Shown: positions 27,503 through 39,908 of the stretch, in pieces | Position numbering within the stretch: the first letter of the stretch is position 1 | Layout of the letters: every line of letters begins with the position of its first letter | Assembly: GCF_018613535.1 (NCBI RefSeq) | Contig: NZ_JAGGQB010000003.1 | Location: 342,959-406,958 of the forward strand | Direction: 5' to 3' | From: Bacillus sp. ISL-51 | GTDB lineage: Bacteria > Bacillota > Bacilli > Bacillales > Bacillaceae | Length of the DNA stretch: 64,000 nt | The notes under the pieces: generated by a model | Database searches by the model: none | What the model was told of the DNA's origin: nothing | Seen by the model: only the letters and a program-made list of their open reading frames with translations | Translations under genes and position numbers: made by a program

Positions 27503-27530
27503 AACAGGCAAGAAGTGCTTCTTGCCTGCC
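27503..27530 (-). terminator. Terminator of rpmE
   Basis: Perfect stem AGGCAAGAAG/CTTCTTGCCT with a two-base loop, followed on the minus strand by six T residues. Confidence 0.88.
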
Positions 27531-27544
27531 TGAAAAATCTATTA

Positions 27545-27832
<288 letters not shown>

Positions 27833-27869
27833 TCAGTCATTTACTGCATTTGCAAATACATTTTTTGTA

Positions 27870-29156
27870 TCAGCGGCGGGCAGATGATGAGAGATTCGCC
27901 TGCTTCCATTCTTGGTTGATCAAATCAAAAAACTCTTGATTCGTTTTCGTTTTTCTCATTCTTCTCATAAACTTTTCTGCGAAATCCGGAGAATCGGACA
28001 TCGTTTTGCGGATCGCCCACAGACGGTCAAGATGCTCTTTCGGCACGAGCAGCTCTTCCTTCCGCGTACCGGAGCGGCGGATGTCGATGGCAGGGAAAAT
28101 CCGTCTTTCCGCAAGTGAACGGTCAAGGTGAAGCTCCATGTTGCCCGTTCCTTTGAACTCTTCATAAATGACGTCGTCCATACGTGAGCCTGTATCTACG
28201 AGAGCCGTCGCTAAAATGGTCAGACTGCCGCCCTCTTCGATATTTCTCGCGGCACCGAAGAAACGCTTCGGACGATGGAACGCAGCCGGGTCAATACCGC
28301 CGGAAAGCGTCCGCCCGCTTGGCGGGATGACAAGGTTGTATGCGCGTGCCAGGCGGGTAATGCTGTCCATCAAAATGACGACATCTTTTTTGTGTTCAAC
28401 AAGGCGCATCGCCCGTTCAAGCACAAGCTCGGCCACCTTAATATGGTTTTCCGGCACTTCATCAAACGTTGAGCTGACAACATCGCCCGCAACGGAACGT
28501 TCAATATCCGTCACTTCTTCCGGTCTTTCGTCAATTAAGAGGACGATCAGTTCGGCGTCAGGCTGATTTGTCGTAATGCTGTTAGCGATTTCTTTTAACA
28601 GCATGGTTTTACCGGCTTTCGGCGGCGCCACAATTAATCCGCGCTGGCCGAAGCCGACCGGAGCCATCATGTCGAGAATTCTTGTGGATAGATGATTCGG
28701 TTTTGTTTCCAGAACCATTTGGCGATCCGGATAAAGCGGAGTAAGCGCAGGGAAATGAACACGCTCTTTAGCGGATTCCGGATCATCGCCGTTTACTGCT
28801 TCAACGTGCAAAAGTCCGTAGTAGCGTTCATTTTCTTTCGGCGGGCGGACCTTGCCTGATACTTTGTCACCGTTTCTTAAGTCGAAGCGGCGGATTTGAG
28901 AAGCAGAAATGTAGATGTCTTCTGAGCTTGGCGAGTAATTAATCGGTCTCAGAAAGCCGAACCCTTCTGATTGGATGATTTCGAGCACGCCTTCCATAAA
29001 CAGAAGATCCTCTTGCTCTGCGTTGGCTTTTAAAATCGCAAAGATTAATTCTTTTTTGGTCAGTTTGCTGTAGTAGGATATTTTATAATGTCTTGCAAGT
29101 TCATATAGCTCTTTTAATTTCATATTTTCCAAAGAGGAAATAGATACGTCTTTCAT
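27870..29156 (-). CDS. rho: Transcription termination factor Rho
   Basis: 428 aa hexameric RNA helicase. N-terminal helix bundle (residues 1-45), cold-shock-like RNA-binding domain (about 50-130, [14 protein letters not shown]), and the RecA-type motor with P-loop VAPPKAGKT (about 176-184) and the Q-loop/R-loop regions. ATG 29156. B. subtilis rho is reported to be autoregulated in its leader; the 400-base upstream region here fits that. Confidence 0.97.
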   Translation of the reverse strand: MKDVSISSLENMKLKELYELARHYKISYYSKLTKKELIFAILKANAEQEDLLFMEGVLEIIQSEGFGFLRPINYSPSSEDIYISASQIRRFDLRNGDKVSGKVRPPKENERYYGLLHVEAVNGDDPESAKERVHFPALTPLYPDRQMVLETKPNHLSTRILDMMAPVGFGQRGLIVAPPKAGKTMLLKEIANSITTNQPDAELIVLLIDERPEEVTDIERSVAGDVVSSTFDEVPENHIKVAELVLERAMRLVEHKKDVVILMDSITRLARAYNLVIPPSGRTLSGGIDPAAFHRPKRFFGAARNIEEGGSLTILATALVDTGSRMDDVIYEEFKGTGNMELHLDRSLAERRIFPAIDIRRSGTRKEELLVPKEHLDRLWAIRKTMSDSPDFAEKFMRRMRKTKTNQEFFDLINQEWKQANLSSSARR

Positions 29157-29530
29157 AAAAACACCACGCTTTTCATAGTCAATATATTGCTGTTTTCATT
29201 CAGGTTGGCTGCTTTGCATGATTCCGCCAAAGCACATTCTTTTATAAACGGTCAGGAACTTCTATCAGTAACACTTCCACCCATGATCGGCGCTTTTCTT
29301 TAAAAGGAATGTCTTAATGAGTTTTGAAAGGAAGCGAGGACAAAAACTTGAGAAGATCAATATTTATATCGTCTGTATGCGGTAGAATTTGAAAATTTCC
29401 CAGTACTCAAAAGAAGGAATTACACAGAAAATCGCAGCACTCTTTATTTTTACCTCATTTCAAAAAATTATTCAACTTAAATAATGTTTTGACATACAAA
29501 TGATAGGGTTGACTCTTTTTTGCAAAAGAA
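29157..29530. other. Long non-coding leader/intergenic region before rho
   Basis: About 370 bases with no gene. AT-rich, with a C-poor minus-strand sequence near the glpX end. I found no textbook promoter or attenuator hairpin by eye. It may hold the Rho autoregulatory leader. Confidence 0.5.
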
Positions 29531-29557
29531 AAGCGGGACTTTCGTTCCCGCTTTTTC
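29527..29557 (-). terminator. Terminator of glpX
   Basis: AAGCGGGA/TCCCGCTT stem (29531-29538, 29546-29553), followed on the minus strand by T residues. Confidence 0.85.
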
Positions 29558-29563
29558 TCTCTA

Positions 29564-30529
29564 TTATGGCCGGATGACAAGATTTGGTTTTTTCTTCAGG
29601 CTGTGTCTTCCGTCAACAAATCGAACCGTTCCTGATTTTGCCCGGATGACCAAGCTTTCCGTTGTGCTGACGGAGCCTTTGAACTGAACGCCTTTCAAAA
29701 GCTCGCCGTCCGTTACGCCTGTCGCAGCGAAAATGGCGTCGTCTCCTCTGACAAGGTCTTCCATGCGGAGCACTTTTGAAACATCAAGGCCCATTCGTTC
29801 ACAGCGCGCTTTTTCTTCATCACTTTGCGGCAGAAGCCTGCCGATGATTTCTCCGCCGAGCGCTTTTAAAGCGACTGCGGACAGCACCCCCTCAGGCGCT
29901 CCCCCTGATCCGAAGAGAATATCCACGCCTGTGTGGTCGAACGCCGTGTTGATGGCGCCCGCGACATCACCATCATTGATCAGTTTGATCCTGGCGCCCG
30001 CCTCACGCAATTCAGAAATGATTTTTTCGTGTCTGCCGCGGTTTAAAATCGTTGCTACGACATCTTCAATGTCTTTGTTTTTCGCTTTTGCAACGGCTTT
30101 TAAGTTATCAATGACAGGAGCTTCGATATCAATGCAGCCTACAGCTTCAGGGCCGACCGCGATTTTTTCCATGTACATGTCAGGAGCGTTTAACAGCGTT
30201 CCGTGGTCAGCGACCGCGATCACTGTAAGCGCATTCCAGCCGCCGCTGGCTAAGATGTTTGTGCCTTCAAGCGGATCGACGGCCACGTCGACGCGAGGGC
30301 CGTAGCCGTTGCCGAGCTTTTCGCCGATGTAAAGCATCGGCGCCTCATCCATCTCGCCTTCCCCGATCACAACAGTGCCTTTCATCGGCACTGTGTCAAA
30401 CACGTCACGCATTGCACTTGTCGCCGCATCATCGGCTTCATCTTTTTTTCCTCGGCCCATCCATCTGGCGGATGCTAAAGCCGCAGCTTCTGTGACGCGA
30501 ACCAATTCCATTGATAAACTTCTTTCCAT
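29564..30529 (-). CDS. glpX: Class II fructose-1,6-bisphosphatase
   Basis: 321 aa from ATG 30529 ([16 protein letters not shown]), the usual length; the frame continues seven codons up. It dephosphorylates fructose 1,6-bisphosphate in gluconeogenesis. Metal-binding DPLEGTN and the [12 protein letters not shown] segment are conserved, with [12 protein letters not shown] further on. Encoded in the same direction as murAB, 33 bases after it. Confidence 0.95.
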   Translation of the reverse strand: MERSLSMELVRVTEAAALASARWMGRGKKDEADDAATSAMRDVFDTVPMKGTVVIGEGEMDEAPMLYIGEKLGNGYGPRVDVAVDPLEGTNILASGGWNALTVIAVADHGTLLNAPDMYMEKIAVGPEAVGCIDIEAPVIDNLKAVAKAKNKDIEDVVATILNRGRHEKIISELREAGARIKLINDGDVAGAINTAFDHTGVDILFGSGGAPEGVLSAVALKALGGEIIGRLLPQSDEEKARCERMGLDVSKVLRMEDLVRGDDAIFAATGVTDGELLKGVQFKGSVSTTESLVIRAKSGTVRFVDGRHSLKKKPNLVIRP

Positions 30530-30562
30530 TTCAACACGAACTCCTCTCAAAAGTCAGCATTT

Positions 30563-31852
30563 CTATGAATTTTGCAGCTGTTCTTTCTCTTCGTCTGTCA
30601 GCCTTTCCCGCCAGATTGTGGCGCCCAGGCCTTCAAGTTTTTTCTCAAGGTTGCTGTAACCGCGGTCCAAATGCTCAAGGCCCGTAATTTCGGTTACGCC
30701 GTCAGCCATCAGCCCGGCTACGACCAAGCACGCGCCGGCACGCAGATCACTCGCCTTTACCTTTGCGCCCTGCAGCTCGACAGGGCCGGTGATGATCGCC
30801 GATCTTCCTTCTACCTTCATGTTGGCGCCCATCCGTCTCAGCTCATCAATGTGTTTGAATCTTGCCGAGTAGATAGTGTCCGTCACGACACTCGTGCCGC
30901 TGGCTTTAGTCAAAAGAGATGTCATCGGCTGCTGCAGATCAGTCGGGAAACCCGGGTATACAAGCGTTTTTACGTCAACGGGCTTAATGTGCTTCTGTCC
31001 GCCGAGCATGAGCAGCTGGTCGTCACTCGTTTCAATGTGAAAACCCATTTCCCTCAGCTTTGACGTTAATGACTCGAGATGAGTCGGAATCACATTATCA
31101 ATAATGACTTCTTTCCCCATCGCCGCGCCGGCAATCATGAAGGTGCCTGCTTCAATTCTGTCCGGGATGATGGTGTGCCTGCATCCGTGCAGCTCTTTAA
31201 CGCCGTCAATTCTGATCACATTGGTCCCCGCACCTTTGATTTTAGCGCCCATGCTGGTGAGCAATGTGGCAACATCAATAATTTCAGGTTCCTTGGCGGC
31301 ATTTTCTATCACGGTTTTCCCTTCAGCCAGTACAGCGGCGAGCATGATATTGATCGTTGCCCCGACGCTGACGACATCCAGATAAATTCGGGCGCCTTTC
31401 AGCCTTTCGGCACGCAGATAAATGGCCCCTTGTTCATTCGTGACCTCAGCTCCCAGGGCCTCAAATCCTTTAATGTGCTGGTCAATCGGCCGCGGCCCTA
31501 GATGGCATCCGCCCGGAAGTCCGATAACCGCCTGCTTAAAGCGGCCGAGCATCGCACCCATCAAATAATAGGAAGCGCGGAGTTTTTTTACTTTACCGTT
31601 CGGAAGCGGCATGCTGATCATCGCGGAAGGGTCTACGACCATCTCTCCATTTTCGAAATGGACGTTTCCGCCGATTTCTTTCAGCAGGTCACGCAGCGTT
31701 TCAATATCTGAGATCTCCGGAAGCCCTTCAATCGTCACTTCGGAATTTGCCAGAATGGTTGCGGGTATCAATGCGACGGCGCTGTTTTTTGCGCCGCTGA
31801 TATGTACGGTTCCGTTTAACGGGTCGCCGCCGGCAATATTCAACTTTTCCAT
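30563..31852 (-). CDS. murAB: UDP-N-acetylglucosamine 1-carboxyvinyltransferase MurAB (MurZ)
   Basis: 429 aa from ATG 31852 ([15 protein letters not shown]), preceded by AAGGAGA. Catalytic Cys116 in [11 protein letters not shown]. Second MurA copy in this window, about 28 kb from murAA, with a shorter C-terminus. Paralogue naming follows position before glpX. Confidence 0.96.
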   Translation of the reverse strand: MEKLNIAGGDPLNGTVHISGAKNSAVALIPATILANSEVTIEGLPEISDIETLRDLLKEIGGNVHFENGEMVVDPSAMISMPLPNGKVKKLRASYYLMGAMLGRFKQAVIGLPGGCHLGPRPIDQHIKGFEALGAEVTNEQGAIYLRAERLKGARIYLDVVSVGATINIMLAAVLAEGKTVIENAAKEPEIIDVATLLTSMGAKIKGAGTNVIRIDGVKELHGCRHTIIPDRIEAGTFMIAGAAMGKEVIIDNVIPTHLESLTSKLREMGFHIETSDDQLLMLGGQKHIKPVDVKTLVYPGFPTDLQQPMTSLLTKASGTSVVTDTIYSARFKHIDELRRMGANMKVEGRSAIITGPVELQGAKVKASDLRAGACLVVAGLMADGVTEITGLEHLDRGYSNLEKKLEGLGATIWRERLTDEEKEQLQNS

Positions 31853-32120
31853 GATAGTCTCCTTCCATAAGAAGATAGCTGCGGAGCGTAAATAAAATGG
31901 CATTTTATTCTGTCTCTGCAAATAAAGCTCTTGTCCAAAATGTAGCCAATTCGAAGAGAAAGAATACAAGGACATTATAAAATATCAGGAAGAAAATAGC
32001 GAAGCTTTGCGGGGATTTTTTCACAGGATGTACAGAGACCCGCCGGATTTATCATTCCGGGGAAACGCACTCTTCACTTCGATATCAGCTTGAAGGCCCG
32101 CTGTAAAACAGGGAAAATAA
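31853..32120. other. Spacer between murAB and tal
   Basis: No gene. Contains the murAB ribosome site and a TATAAT-like element near 31975 without a clear -35. No other structure seen apart from the tal terminator at its right end. Confidence 0.5.
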
Positions 32121-32153
32121 GGTGCGGCAAACGGAAGGATCCGGTTTGCCGCC
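32121..32153 (-). terminator. Hairpin after tal
   Basis: GCGGCAAACGG/CCGGTTTGCCGC stem; the T tract on the minus strand is poor (ACCTTATTTT), so termination may be partial. Confidence 0.55.
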
Positions 32154-32163
32154 CTTTTCGCCC

Positions 32164-32829
<666 letters not shown>

Positions 32830-32872
32830 TCAGAACTGTAAAACATGATTGCGCTTTCTAAAGATAGACATA

Positions 32873-32902
32873 AAACCGCCTGTCAAAGCTGTCAGGCGGT
32901 TA
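32873..32902 (-). terminator. Terminator of fbaA
   Basis: ACCGCCTG/CAGGCGGT stem (32875-32882, 32893-32900), followed on the minus strand by TTTTATG. Confidence 0.7.
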
Positions 32903-32919
32903 TTGATGTTACAATCGGA

Positions 32920-33777
32920 TTAAGCTTGGTTTGAAGAACCGAACTCACGCATTTTACCGATAACCGTTTCTTTGATCGCGTCACGAGCCGGTCCAAGATA
33001 TTTACGAGGATCGTATTCGTTCGGCTTAGCTGCCAATGTGTCGCGCACAGCTTTAGCAGAAGAAATTTGGTTTTCAGTGTTTACGTTGATTTTAGCCGTA
33101 CCAAGTGAGATAGATTTTTTAATATCGGCAGTCGGGATACCTGTACCGCCGTGAAGAACTAACGGAAGGCCGGTTGTCTTACCGATGTCTTCCATTTCTT
33201 TGAAACCAAGGTTTGGTTCGCCTTTGTAAGGGCCGTGGACTGAACCTAATGCAGGTGCAAGGCAGTCGATGCCAGTGCGTTCAACAAGCTCTTGGCACTC
33301 TTTAGGGTCAGCGTAGATAACGCCTTCTGCGATGACATCATCTTCTTGCCCGCCGACAGTTCCAAGCTCTGCTTCAACTGACACACCGTGGAAATGAGCA
33401 AGCTCAACCACTTTAGCAGTAGTCGCTACGTTTTCCTCGAACGGATGGTGTGATGCGTCGATCATAACAGAAGTGAAACCTGCATGAATCGCTTTCGCGC
33501 AAGATTCAAAGCTTGAACCGTGGTCTAAGTGAATTGCGACAGGAACCGTCACTTTGTATTCTTCCATCAGTGCTTTAACCATGGCCACGACTGTTTTGAA
33601 GCCGCCCATGTAGCGTCCCGCACCTTCTGAAACACCAAGAATAACCGGGGATTTTTCCTCTTGTGCTGCTTGTAAAATCGCTTGAGTAAACTCAAGGTTA
33701 TTTAAGTTAAATTGTCCAACAGCATATCCTTTTTCTTTAGCTGTATTCAACATTTCCGTCATTGAAACTAAAGGCAT
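32920..33777 (-). CDS. fbaA: Class II fructose-bisphosphate aldolase
   Basis: 285 aa from ATG 33777 ([17 protein letters not shown]), with GGAGGACTTTCGAC upstream; the frame is open for 54 more codons but has no ribosome site. Zinc-dependent enzyme: metal ligands in HLDHGSS, the catalytic [11 protein letters not shown] segment, and HGGTGIP. Essential glycolytic/gluconeogenic step. Confidence 0.97.
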   Translation of the reverse strand: MPLVSMTEMLNTAKEKGYAVGQFNLNNLEFTQAILQAAQEEKSPVILGVSEGAGRYMGGFKTVVAMVKALMEEYKVTVPVAIHLDHGSSFESCAKAIHAGFTSVMIDASHHPFEENVATTAKVVELAHFHGVSVEAELGTVGGQEDDVIAEGVIYADPKECQELVERTGIDCLAPALGSVHGPYKGEPNLGFKEMEDIGKTTGLPLVLHGGTGIPTADIKKSISLGTAKINVNTENQISSAKAVRDTLAAKPNEYDPRKYLGPARDAIKETVIGKMREFGSSNQA

Positions 33778-33895
33778 GTCGAAAGTCCTCCTTATGTAGC
33801 CTGATTTGCTTCTTGCGAAAAAAGCTTTCCACCCTATAGCATGACCATAAAAGCCTGTCATATGTAAAACAACAGATCGCTTTTTCTCCATCTCT

Positions 33896-33924
33896 AGGAT
33901 ACCAACTTTTCGACAAATGGGCAA
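33896..33924 (-). promoter_or_regulatory. Candidate SigA promoter of fbaA
   Basis: Minus-strand TTGCCC (33919-33924) and TATCCT (33896-33901), 17 bases apart, about 120 bases before the start. Confidence 0.5.
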
Positions 33925-33954
33925 CACAATGACCTTCAATTATTTCTAATTTTA

Positions 33955-34329
33955 TTAATTCGATTTTAGAGGTAAATATTTTTTCACCGCATCCCTGATT
34001 TCGTCAATATCAAAAGGTTTTGCGAAATGCGTCAGGGCGCCGAGCTCTTTTGATTCTTGAATCATATCAAGTTCTCCGTAAGCGGTCATTATGATTACGC
34101 GGATTGAGTCGTCAATCATTTTCATGCGCCTCAGGATTTCGATGCCGTCCATGCCGGGGATTTTCATATCCAAAAGGACGAGGTCCGGCCGTTCTTTCGT
34201 CACGATGTCAAGAGCCTGAATGCCGTTGGCGGCCTGAAACGTCTGGTACCCTTCTTTATTAAATACTTCGTTCAGCAATATACGAATACCGTATTGATCA
34301 TCTACGATTAAAATCTTTTCATTCATCAT
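33955..34329 (-). CDS. spo0F: Sporulation response regulator Spo0F
   Basis: 124 aa single receiver domain of the phosphorelay: it takes phosphate from KinA-E and passes it to Spo0B. Key residues D10, D11, D54 (VLLDMK), T82 and K104 are present with the [11 protein letters not shown] start. Rap phosphatases such as the one at 61884 can act on this protein in the family, though RapF-like members target ComA instead. Confidence 0.98.
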   Translation of the reverse strand: MMNEKILIVDDQYGIRILLNEVFNKEGYQTFQAANGIQALDIVTKERPDLVLLDMKIPGMDGIEILRRMKMIDDSIRVIIMTAYGELDMIQESKELGALTHFAKPFDIDEIRDAVKKYLPLKSN

Positions 34330-34350
34330 TTTACACCCCAATATTATCAT

Positions 34351-34431
34351 TTTCGTCAAAAGGAAGCAGTCGTTTATGTATTCTGTTTGATTTTCGCATT
34401 TCCTTTAATTATAATAGTCTACTTTCCGACA
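34351..34431 (-). promoter_or_regulatory. spo0F promoter: SigH elements and Spo0A-like boxes
   Basis: Minus-strand -35 AAAGGAAAT (34398-34406) and -10 ACAGAAT (34380-34386), 11 bases apart, fit SigH. TTGACGAAA (34351-34359) matches the 0A box downstream; TGTCGGAAA (34423-34431) is a one-mismatch box upstream. This agrees with known Spo0A control of spo0F. Confidence 0.7.
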
Positions 34432-34493
34432 TTTTCTGAGAATTTTCTCTTTTGTTGTATACTGATCTTGTATGTGTTAAGGAGGTTTCACTC

Positions 34494-35015
34494 ATGTTAA
34501 AGATATTCACGACGCAGCTTACGGGCATTTTTTCCCGCATTCAGGATAAGGAATCTGATGCAATTGAAGACGGTGCGCGGTTATTGGCGCAGGCAGCCGT
34601 CAGCGGGCATTCGATTTATTTGTACGGCGCAAATGAGATGCAGGGCATTTTGTGCGAGGCGGAACTCGGCTCCGAGCCGCTGCCGTCTGTCAAAGCATTT
34701 CCGAAAACAGCTGAGGCGATTACCGAAAGCGACAGGGTGCTGATGTTCTGTTCAGATCCGGGCACTGCCGGGGAACAGGCGCTGGCTGAAGAGCTTTATG
34801 AAAAAGGCGTCGGCCTCGTATGCGTGTCTCCTATTGTGAAAGGCCAGCCCGGAATCGAGGCGTTTTGCGATGTTCATATTGACAGCAAATTAAAAATGCC
34901 CCTTCTCCCTGATGAGGACGGAACAAGATACGGCTTTCCTTCTTTAATGACGGGTCTGTATGTCTATCATGCACTGTCATTCACATTAAAGGAAATGCTG
35001 CAGGAATATGCCTGA
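34494..35015 (+). CDS. ywjG: YwjG, DUF2529 protein
   Basis: 173 aa from ATG 34494 (MLKIFTTQLTGIF), after AAGGAGG. The pattern (HSIYLYGANEMQGI, VLMFCSDPGTAGEQALAEEL) looks like a SIS-like alpha/beta fold, with no catalytic residues I can name. Divergent from spo0F. Function unknown. Confidence 0.85.
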   Translation: MLKIFTTQLTGIFSRIQDKESDAIEDGARLLAQAAVSGHSIYLYGANEMQGILCEAELGSEPLPSVKAFPKTAEAITESDRVLMFCSDPGTAGEQALAEELYEKGVGLVCVSPIVKGQPGIEAFCDVHIDSKLKMPLLPDEDGTRYGFPSLMTGLYVYHALSFTLKEMLQEYA

Positions 35016-35020
35016 TACAG

Positions 35021-35062
35021 AAAAAAAGACTTGCCGCTTATTACGACGGCAAGTCTTTTTTT
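35021..35062. terminator. Bidirectional terminator between ywjG and pyrG
   Basis: GACTTGCCG/CGGCAAGTC (35028-35036, 35047-35055) between a run of A and a run of T. Confidence 0.92.
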
Positions 35063-35064
35063 GA

Positions 35065-36696
<1,632 letters not shown>

Positions 36697-36775
36697 TTAC
36701 ACATTCTTAAAATGTACCGTTTTATAGAAAATCATTTAAATATATCAAATGATGCTGTAAAAGAATTTGGGAGGT

Positions 36776-36815
36776 GAAAATAAGAAAGCTCCCTTTCAAT
36801 TTCTTGAAAGGGAGC
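36776..36815 (-). promoter_or_regulatory. pyrG leader attenuator
   Basis: Minus-strand stem GCTCCCTTTCAA/TTGAAAGGGAGC with a four-base loop, then TTTCTTATTTT. The 5' arm is rich in C and U, so extra G residues added at the GGGC start could pair with it and stop the terminator forming. This is the mechanism described for B. subtilis pyrG. Confidence 0.85.
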
Positions 36816-36848
36816 GTAGCACTCATATGAATTCTCTTCTTTTTGAAG

Positions 36849-36889
36849 AGCCCAAAATACATACTACATAGTTCGACAATGAAAGTCAA
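36849..36889 (-). promoter_or_regulatory. pyrG promoter with GGGC start
   Basis: TTGACT (36884-36889), 17-base spacer, TAGTAT (36861-36866), then seven bases to GGGC with +1 at about 36853. Confidence 0.8.
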
Positions 36890-36910
36890 GATCGTTTTCG
36901 AGATAGAATA

Positions 36911-37438
36911 TCAGTCTTTGCGCTCCTCGTCTTCCTCATCCAAATCCTCTTCATCTTCGTCGATGATTTCCTCATCAATCTCAAGATCTTCGTCCTCATC
37001 TTCATCGATATCTTCGTCGTCAAAGTCGTCTGATTCCAGAACCAAGTCCTCTTCAACCTCATCGAGATCGATATCATCTTCGTCAATTTCCTCGAACTCG
37101 TCAAGATCAAGATCCTCTTCAACGGCTTTTTTCGCTTTTTTCTTTTTCGCCTTTACGGTCGGCTGTGTTTCTTCATCAAGCTGATCATACGGGTACCAGC
37201 TGCGAAGCCCCCACGTTTGGTCAGACAAAGCAAGAAAGCGGCCGTCAATGTTTAAATCGGTATAAAATTGTGCAATGCGGTCCCCCAGTTCCTCTTTTTT
37301 TACGCCGAGCAAGGAGACAATCTCATTTAACAGTTCCTGGAAAGGAACCGGTTTTTTATGTTCTGAGAAGATTTCGTGAGCGATTTCAACTAAAGCCATT
37401 TCCTTTAGCTGTTCCTGTGAATATTGTTTGATACCCAA
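36911..37438 (-). CDS. rpoE: RNA polymerase delta subunit
   Basis: 175 aa from TTG 37438 (MGIKQYSQEQLKEMAL). The N-terminal winged-helix (HARE-HTH) domain occupies about residues 1-90; the rest is an intrinsically disordered tail of Asp and Glu, coded by a GA-rich low-complexity tract (about 36925-37120). Delta displaces nucleic acids from RNA polymerase and helps recycling. Upstream ATTATA (TATAAT on the minus strand) at 37533-37538 is its likely -10. Confidence 0.97.
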   Translation of the reverse strand: MGIKQYSQEQLKEMALVEIAHEIFSEHKKPVPFQELLNEIVSLLGVKKEELGDRIAQFYTDLNIDGRFLALSDQTWGLRSWYPYDQLDEETQPTVKAKKKKAKKAVEEDLDLDEFEEIDEDDIDLDEVEEDLVLESDDFDDEDIDEDEDEDLEIDEEIIDEDEEDLDEEDEERKD

Positions 37439-37629
37439 GGTCGGACACTCCCTTTCTATTACTTATATGTATCTGTTTCTATCCTATAATAAGAACGATT
37501 TTGTATTGTTTTGTTCATAAACCATACCTCTCATTATAAACAAATTAAAACAGAATATGCTACCCTTTACAGCGTAATTTAAGAAATTTTAGCAGAGCTC
37601 TTTGATAAATCGCCGAATGTGCGAAAACA

Positions 37630-37665
37630 AAGCCGCCGGCATATGTGCGGGCGGCTCTTTTCTTT
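37630..37665 (-). terminator. Terminator of fadF
   Basis: AGCCGCC/GGCGGCT stem (37631-37637, 37650-37656), followed on the minus strand by TTGTTTTC. Confidence 0.75.
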
Positions 37666-39776
37666 TATACGGACTCTTGTTTTTCGGCGCCAAATACGGA
37701 CATGGCGAGCAATTCACTGACATCATAAGTGCCGATGCGGTCTTCTGCTTCTTTCGCTTTTGTTCCGTCGCCGAGCATAGTCAGGCAGTAAGGACAACCG
37801 GAGCTGATGACCGTCGGGCTGACAGAAAGCGCCTGCTCAGTCCGGGCCGTGTTGATTCTCGCTCCCGTCTCCTCTTCCATCCACATAAGCCCGCCGCCGG
37901 CGCCGCAGCACATTCCGTTTTCGCGGCTGCGCTCCATCTCTTTCAACTGCACGCCCGGAATGGCTTTTAATATGGTTCTCGGCGGGTCATACACTTCATT
38001 GTATCGGCCTAAGTAGCATGAGTCATGGAAAGTAATCGTTTCATTTACCGGGTGAAGCGGTTTTAGTTTTCCTTGCTCTACCAGCTCGGCTAATAATTCA
38101 GTATGATGATAGACTTCGGCTTGGAATCCGAAGTCCGGATATTCATTTTTGAACATGTTATAGGCATGCGGGTCAATCGTGACGATTTTTTTGATCCCAT
38201 GTTTTTCGAATTCGGCAATGTTATTCTCCGCCAGCTCCTGAAACAGAAACTCATTGCCCAGGCGGCGCGGCGTATCGCCGGAGTTTTTTTCTTTATTGCC
38301 GAGAATCGCGAAGGAAACGCCGGCTTCGTTGAGCAGTTTCGCAAAAGCGGCGGCGATCTTTTGGCTTCTGTTGTCATAGGAGCCCATAGAGCCGACCCAA
38401 AACAAATACTCAAACTCTTTCTCTTGTTTTTTCATTTCTTTGACTGTCGGTATCACTGTATCAGCTGCCTGCTCACGCCAGCTTTCCCGTTCTTTTCGGT
38501 TTAAGCCCCACGGGTTTCCCTGCCTCTCAATGCTTGTCATCGCCCGCTGAGCATCGCTGTCCATTTTTCCTTCCGTCAGTACAAGGTAACGGCGCAGGTC
38601 AATGATTTTATCGACGTGTTCATTCATGACGGGACATTGGTCCTCACAGTTCCGGCATGTGGTGCATGCCCAAATTTCTTCTTCCGTGATGACCTCGCCG
38701 ATTAAGCTCGGATTGTAGTCAATGGCTGCGGCCGCTTCACGCGATCCGCCCCCTGCGGAAGCCGCGGCAAGCTGATTCGCTTTCGTATGCTGAAAAACGG
38801 GTGCAGGCACCCACGGCGATTTTGACGTCACGGCAGCGCCTTTTTCTGTGAGGTGGTCTCTGAGCTTTAAAATCAAATCCATCGGAGAAAGCATTTTGCC
38901 TGTTCCCGAGGCCGGACACATATTTGTGCAGCGCCCGCATTCCACGCACGCATAGAGATCGACAAGCTGGGATCGGCGAAAATCTTCAATTTTTCCGACG
39001 CCGTAGCTTTCTTTCGTTTCATCGGTGAAATCAATCTTTTCCAGCTTCCCTCTTGAATCCAGCCTGCTGAGAAATACATTGGCCGGGCCTGCAATTAAGT
39101 GTGCGTGCTTTGATTGCGGCACGTACACTAAAAAGCTGAGCAGGAATAAAAGATGAAGCCACCATGAGACATAAAACACAGCGGCTGCGGCGGGCTTCGT
39201 GAGGCCGCCAAGTATGAACGCAATCGAGGAAGCGATCGGCTCAGTCCAAGACAGAGAATGATCGTGCCACAGAAGATTCATGCCGTTTCCGAAAAGAACC
39301 GTTACCATCAGGCCGCCGATGAACAACAGGACAAGCCCCGCTTTAAAGCCGCGTTTCAGTCTGACGAGCTTCTCGACGTAGCGGCGGTAAAACGCCCAGA
39401 CGACCGCAACTAAGATCAGAAACGTGACGATTTCCTGAAAAAAGGTAAACGCCGGATAAACCGGGCCGAACGGCAAATGCCGGTCAGGCAGCAGCCCTTT
39501 CATAATAAAATCAATCGCGCCGAACTGTACGAGAATAAAGCCGTAAAAAAACAGTACGTGAATGATTCCGCTTTTTTTATCTTTCAGCAATTTTTTCTGC
39601 CCGAAAACATTCACCCATATCATCTGTAAACGTTCCTTCAGGCGTTTATCAAATTCTTCCCTTTGGCCGAGCTTAATATAAGCCACCCTTGTTCTGATTA
39701 AATAAACGAATAAATAAACGGCGTAAGCGGTTACAGCTAAGAACAGCAGCGCGTTTACAGTGAGAAAAGCGTTCAT
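37665..39776 (-). CDS. fadF: FadF, membrane iron-sulfur oxidoreductase of fatty acid oxidation
   Basis: 703 aa from ATG 39776 (MNAFLTVNALLF). The N-terminal third has about six membrane helices. Two ferredoxin-like clusters follow (CVECGRCTNMCP and CTTCRNCEDQCP), then CCG domains (CYLGRYNEVYDPPR, CCGAGGGLMW, SGCPYC). It probably takes electrons from acyl-CoA dehydrogenase via ETF to menaquinone. A FadR-like operator covers its promoter. In B. subtilis it is next to acdA, which is absent here. Confidence 0.92.
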   Translation of the reverse strand: MNAFLTVNALLFLAVTAYAVYLFVYLIRTRVAYIKLGQREEFDKRLKERLQMIWVNVFGQKKLLKDKKSGIIHVLFFYGFILVQFGAIDFIMKGLLPDRHLPFGPVYPAFTFFQEIVTFLILVAVVWAFYRRYVEKLVRLKRGFKAGLVLLFIGGLMVTVLFGNGMNLLWHDHSLSWTEPIASSIAFILGGLTKPAAAAVFYVSWWLHLLFLLSFLVYVPQSKHAHLIAGPANVFLSRLDSRGKLEKIDFTDETKESYGVGKIEDFRRSQLVDLYACVECGRCTNMCPASGTGKMLSPMDLILKLRDHLTEKGAAVTSKSPWVPAPVFQHTKANQLAAASAGGGSREAAAAIDYNPSLIGEVITEEEIWACTTCRNCEDQCPVMNEHVDKIIDLRRYLVLTEGKMDSDAQRAMTSIERQGNPWGLNRKERESWREQAADTVIPTVKEMKKQEKEFEYLFWVGSMGSYDNRSQKIAAAFAKLLNEAGVSFAILGNKEKNSGDTPRRLGNEFLFQELAENNIAEFEKHGIKKIVTIDPHAYNMFKNEYPDFGFQAEVYHHTELLAELVEQGKLKPLHPVNETITFHDSCYLGRYNEVYDPPRTILKAIPGVQLKEMERSRENGMCCGAGGGLMWMEEETGARINTARTEQALSVSPTVISSGCPYCLTMLGDGTKAKEAEDRIGTYDVSELLAMSVFGAEKQESV

Positions 39777-39804
39777 CTTGTCTCCCCCTTTGTTCTGATT
39801 CCCC

Positions 39805-39856
39805 TCTTCCAGTATTATCTTTATCATAAATAATGAATGAGTGTTCAGTCAATAAT
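39805..39856 (-). promoter_or_regulatory. fadF promoter with FadR-like operator
   Basis: The palindrome TGAATGAGTGTTCAGTCA (39834-39851) matches 14 of the 16 defined positions of the FadR (YsiA) box. On the minus strand it overlaps TTGACT and lies 18 bases from TATGAT, so bound FadR would block the promoter. Confidence 0.75.
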
Positions 39857-39908
39857 TAAATTTATGATCTCCGGGCACACTACCTATACTTTGGAAAGGA
39901 GCGTCGGT

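Noticed and set aside
29733..30305. 190-codon plus-strand open frame
   Set aside because: Antisense shadow of glpX with serine- and alanine-rich nonsense translation.
36925..37120. Simple-sequence GA-rich tract as a repeat element
   Set aside because: It codes for the Asp/Glu tail of the RNA polymerase delta subunit, which is normal for that gene.
37665..39776. Glycolate oxidase iron-sulfur subunit
   Set aside because: CCG domains are shared, but the N-terminal membrane region and the FadR operator fit FadF.
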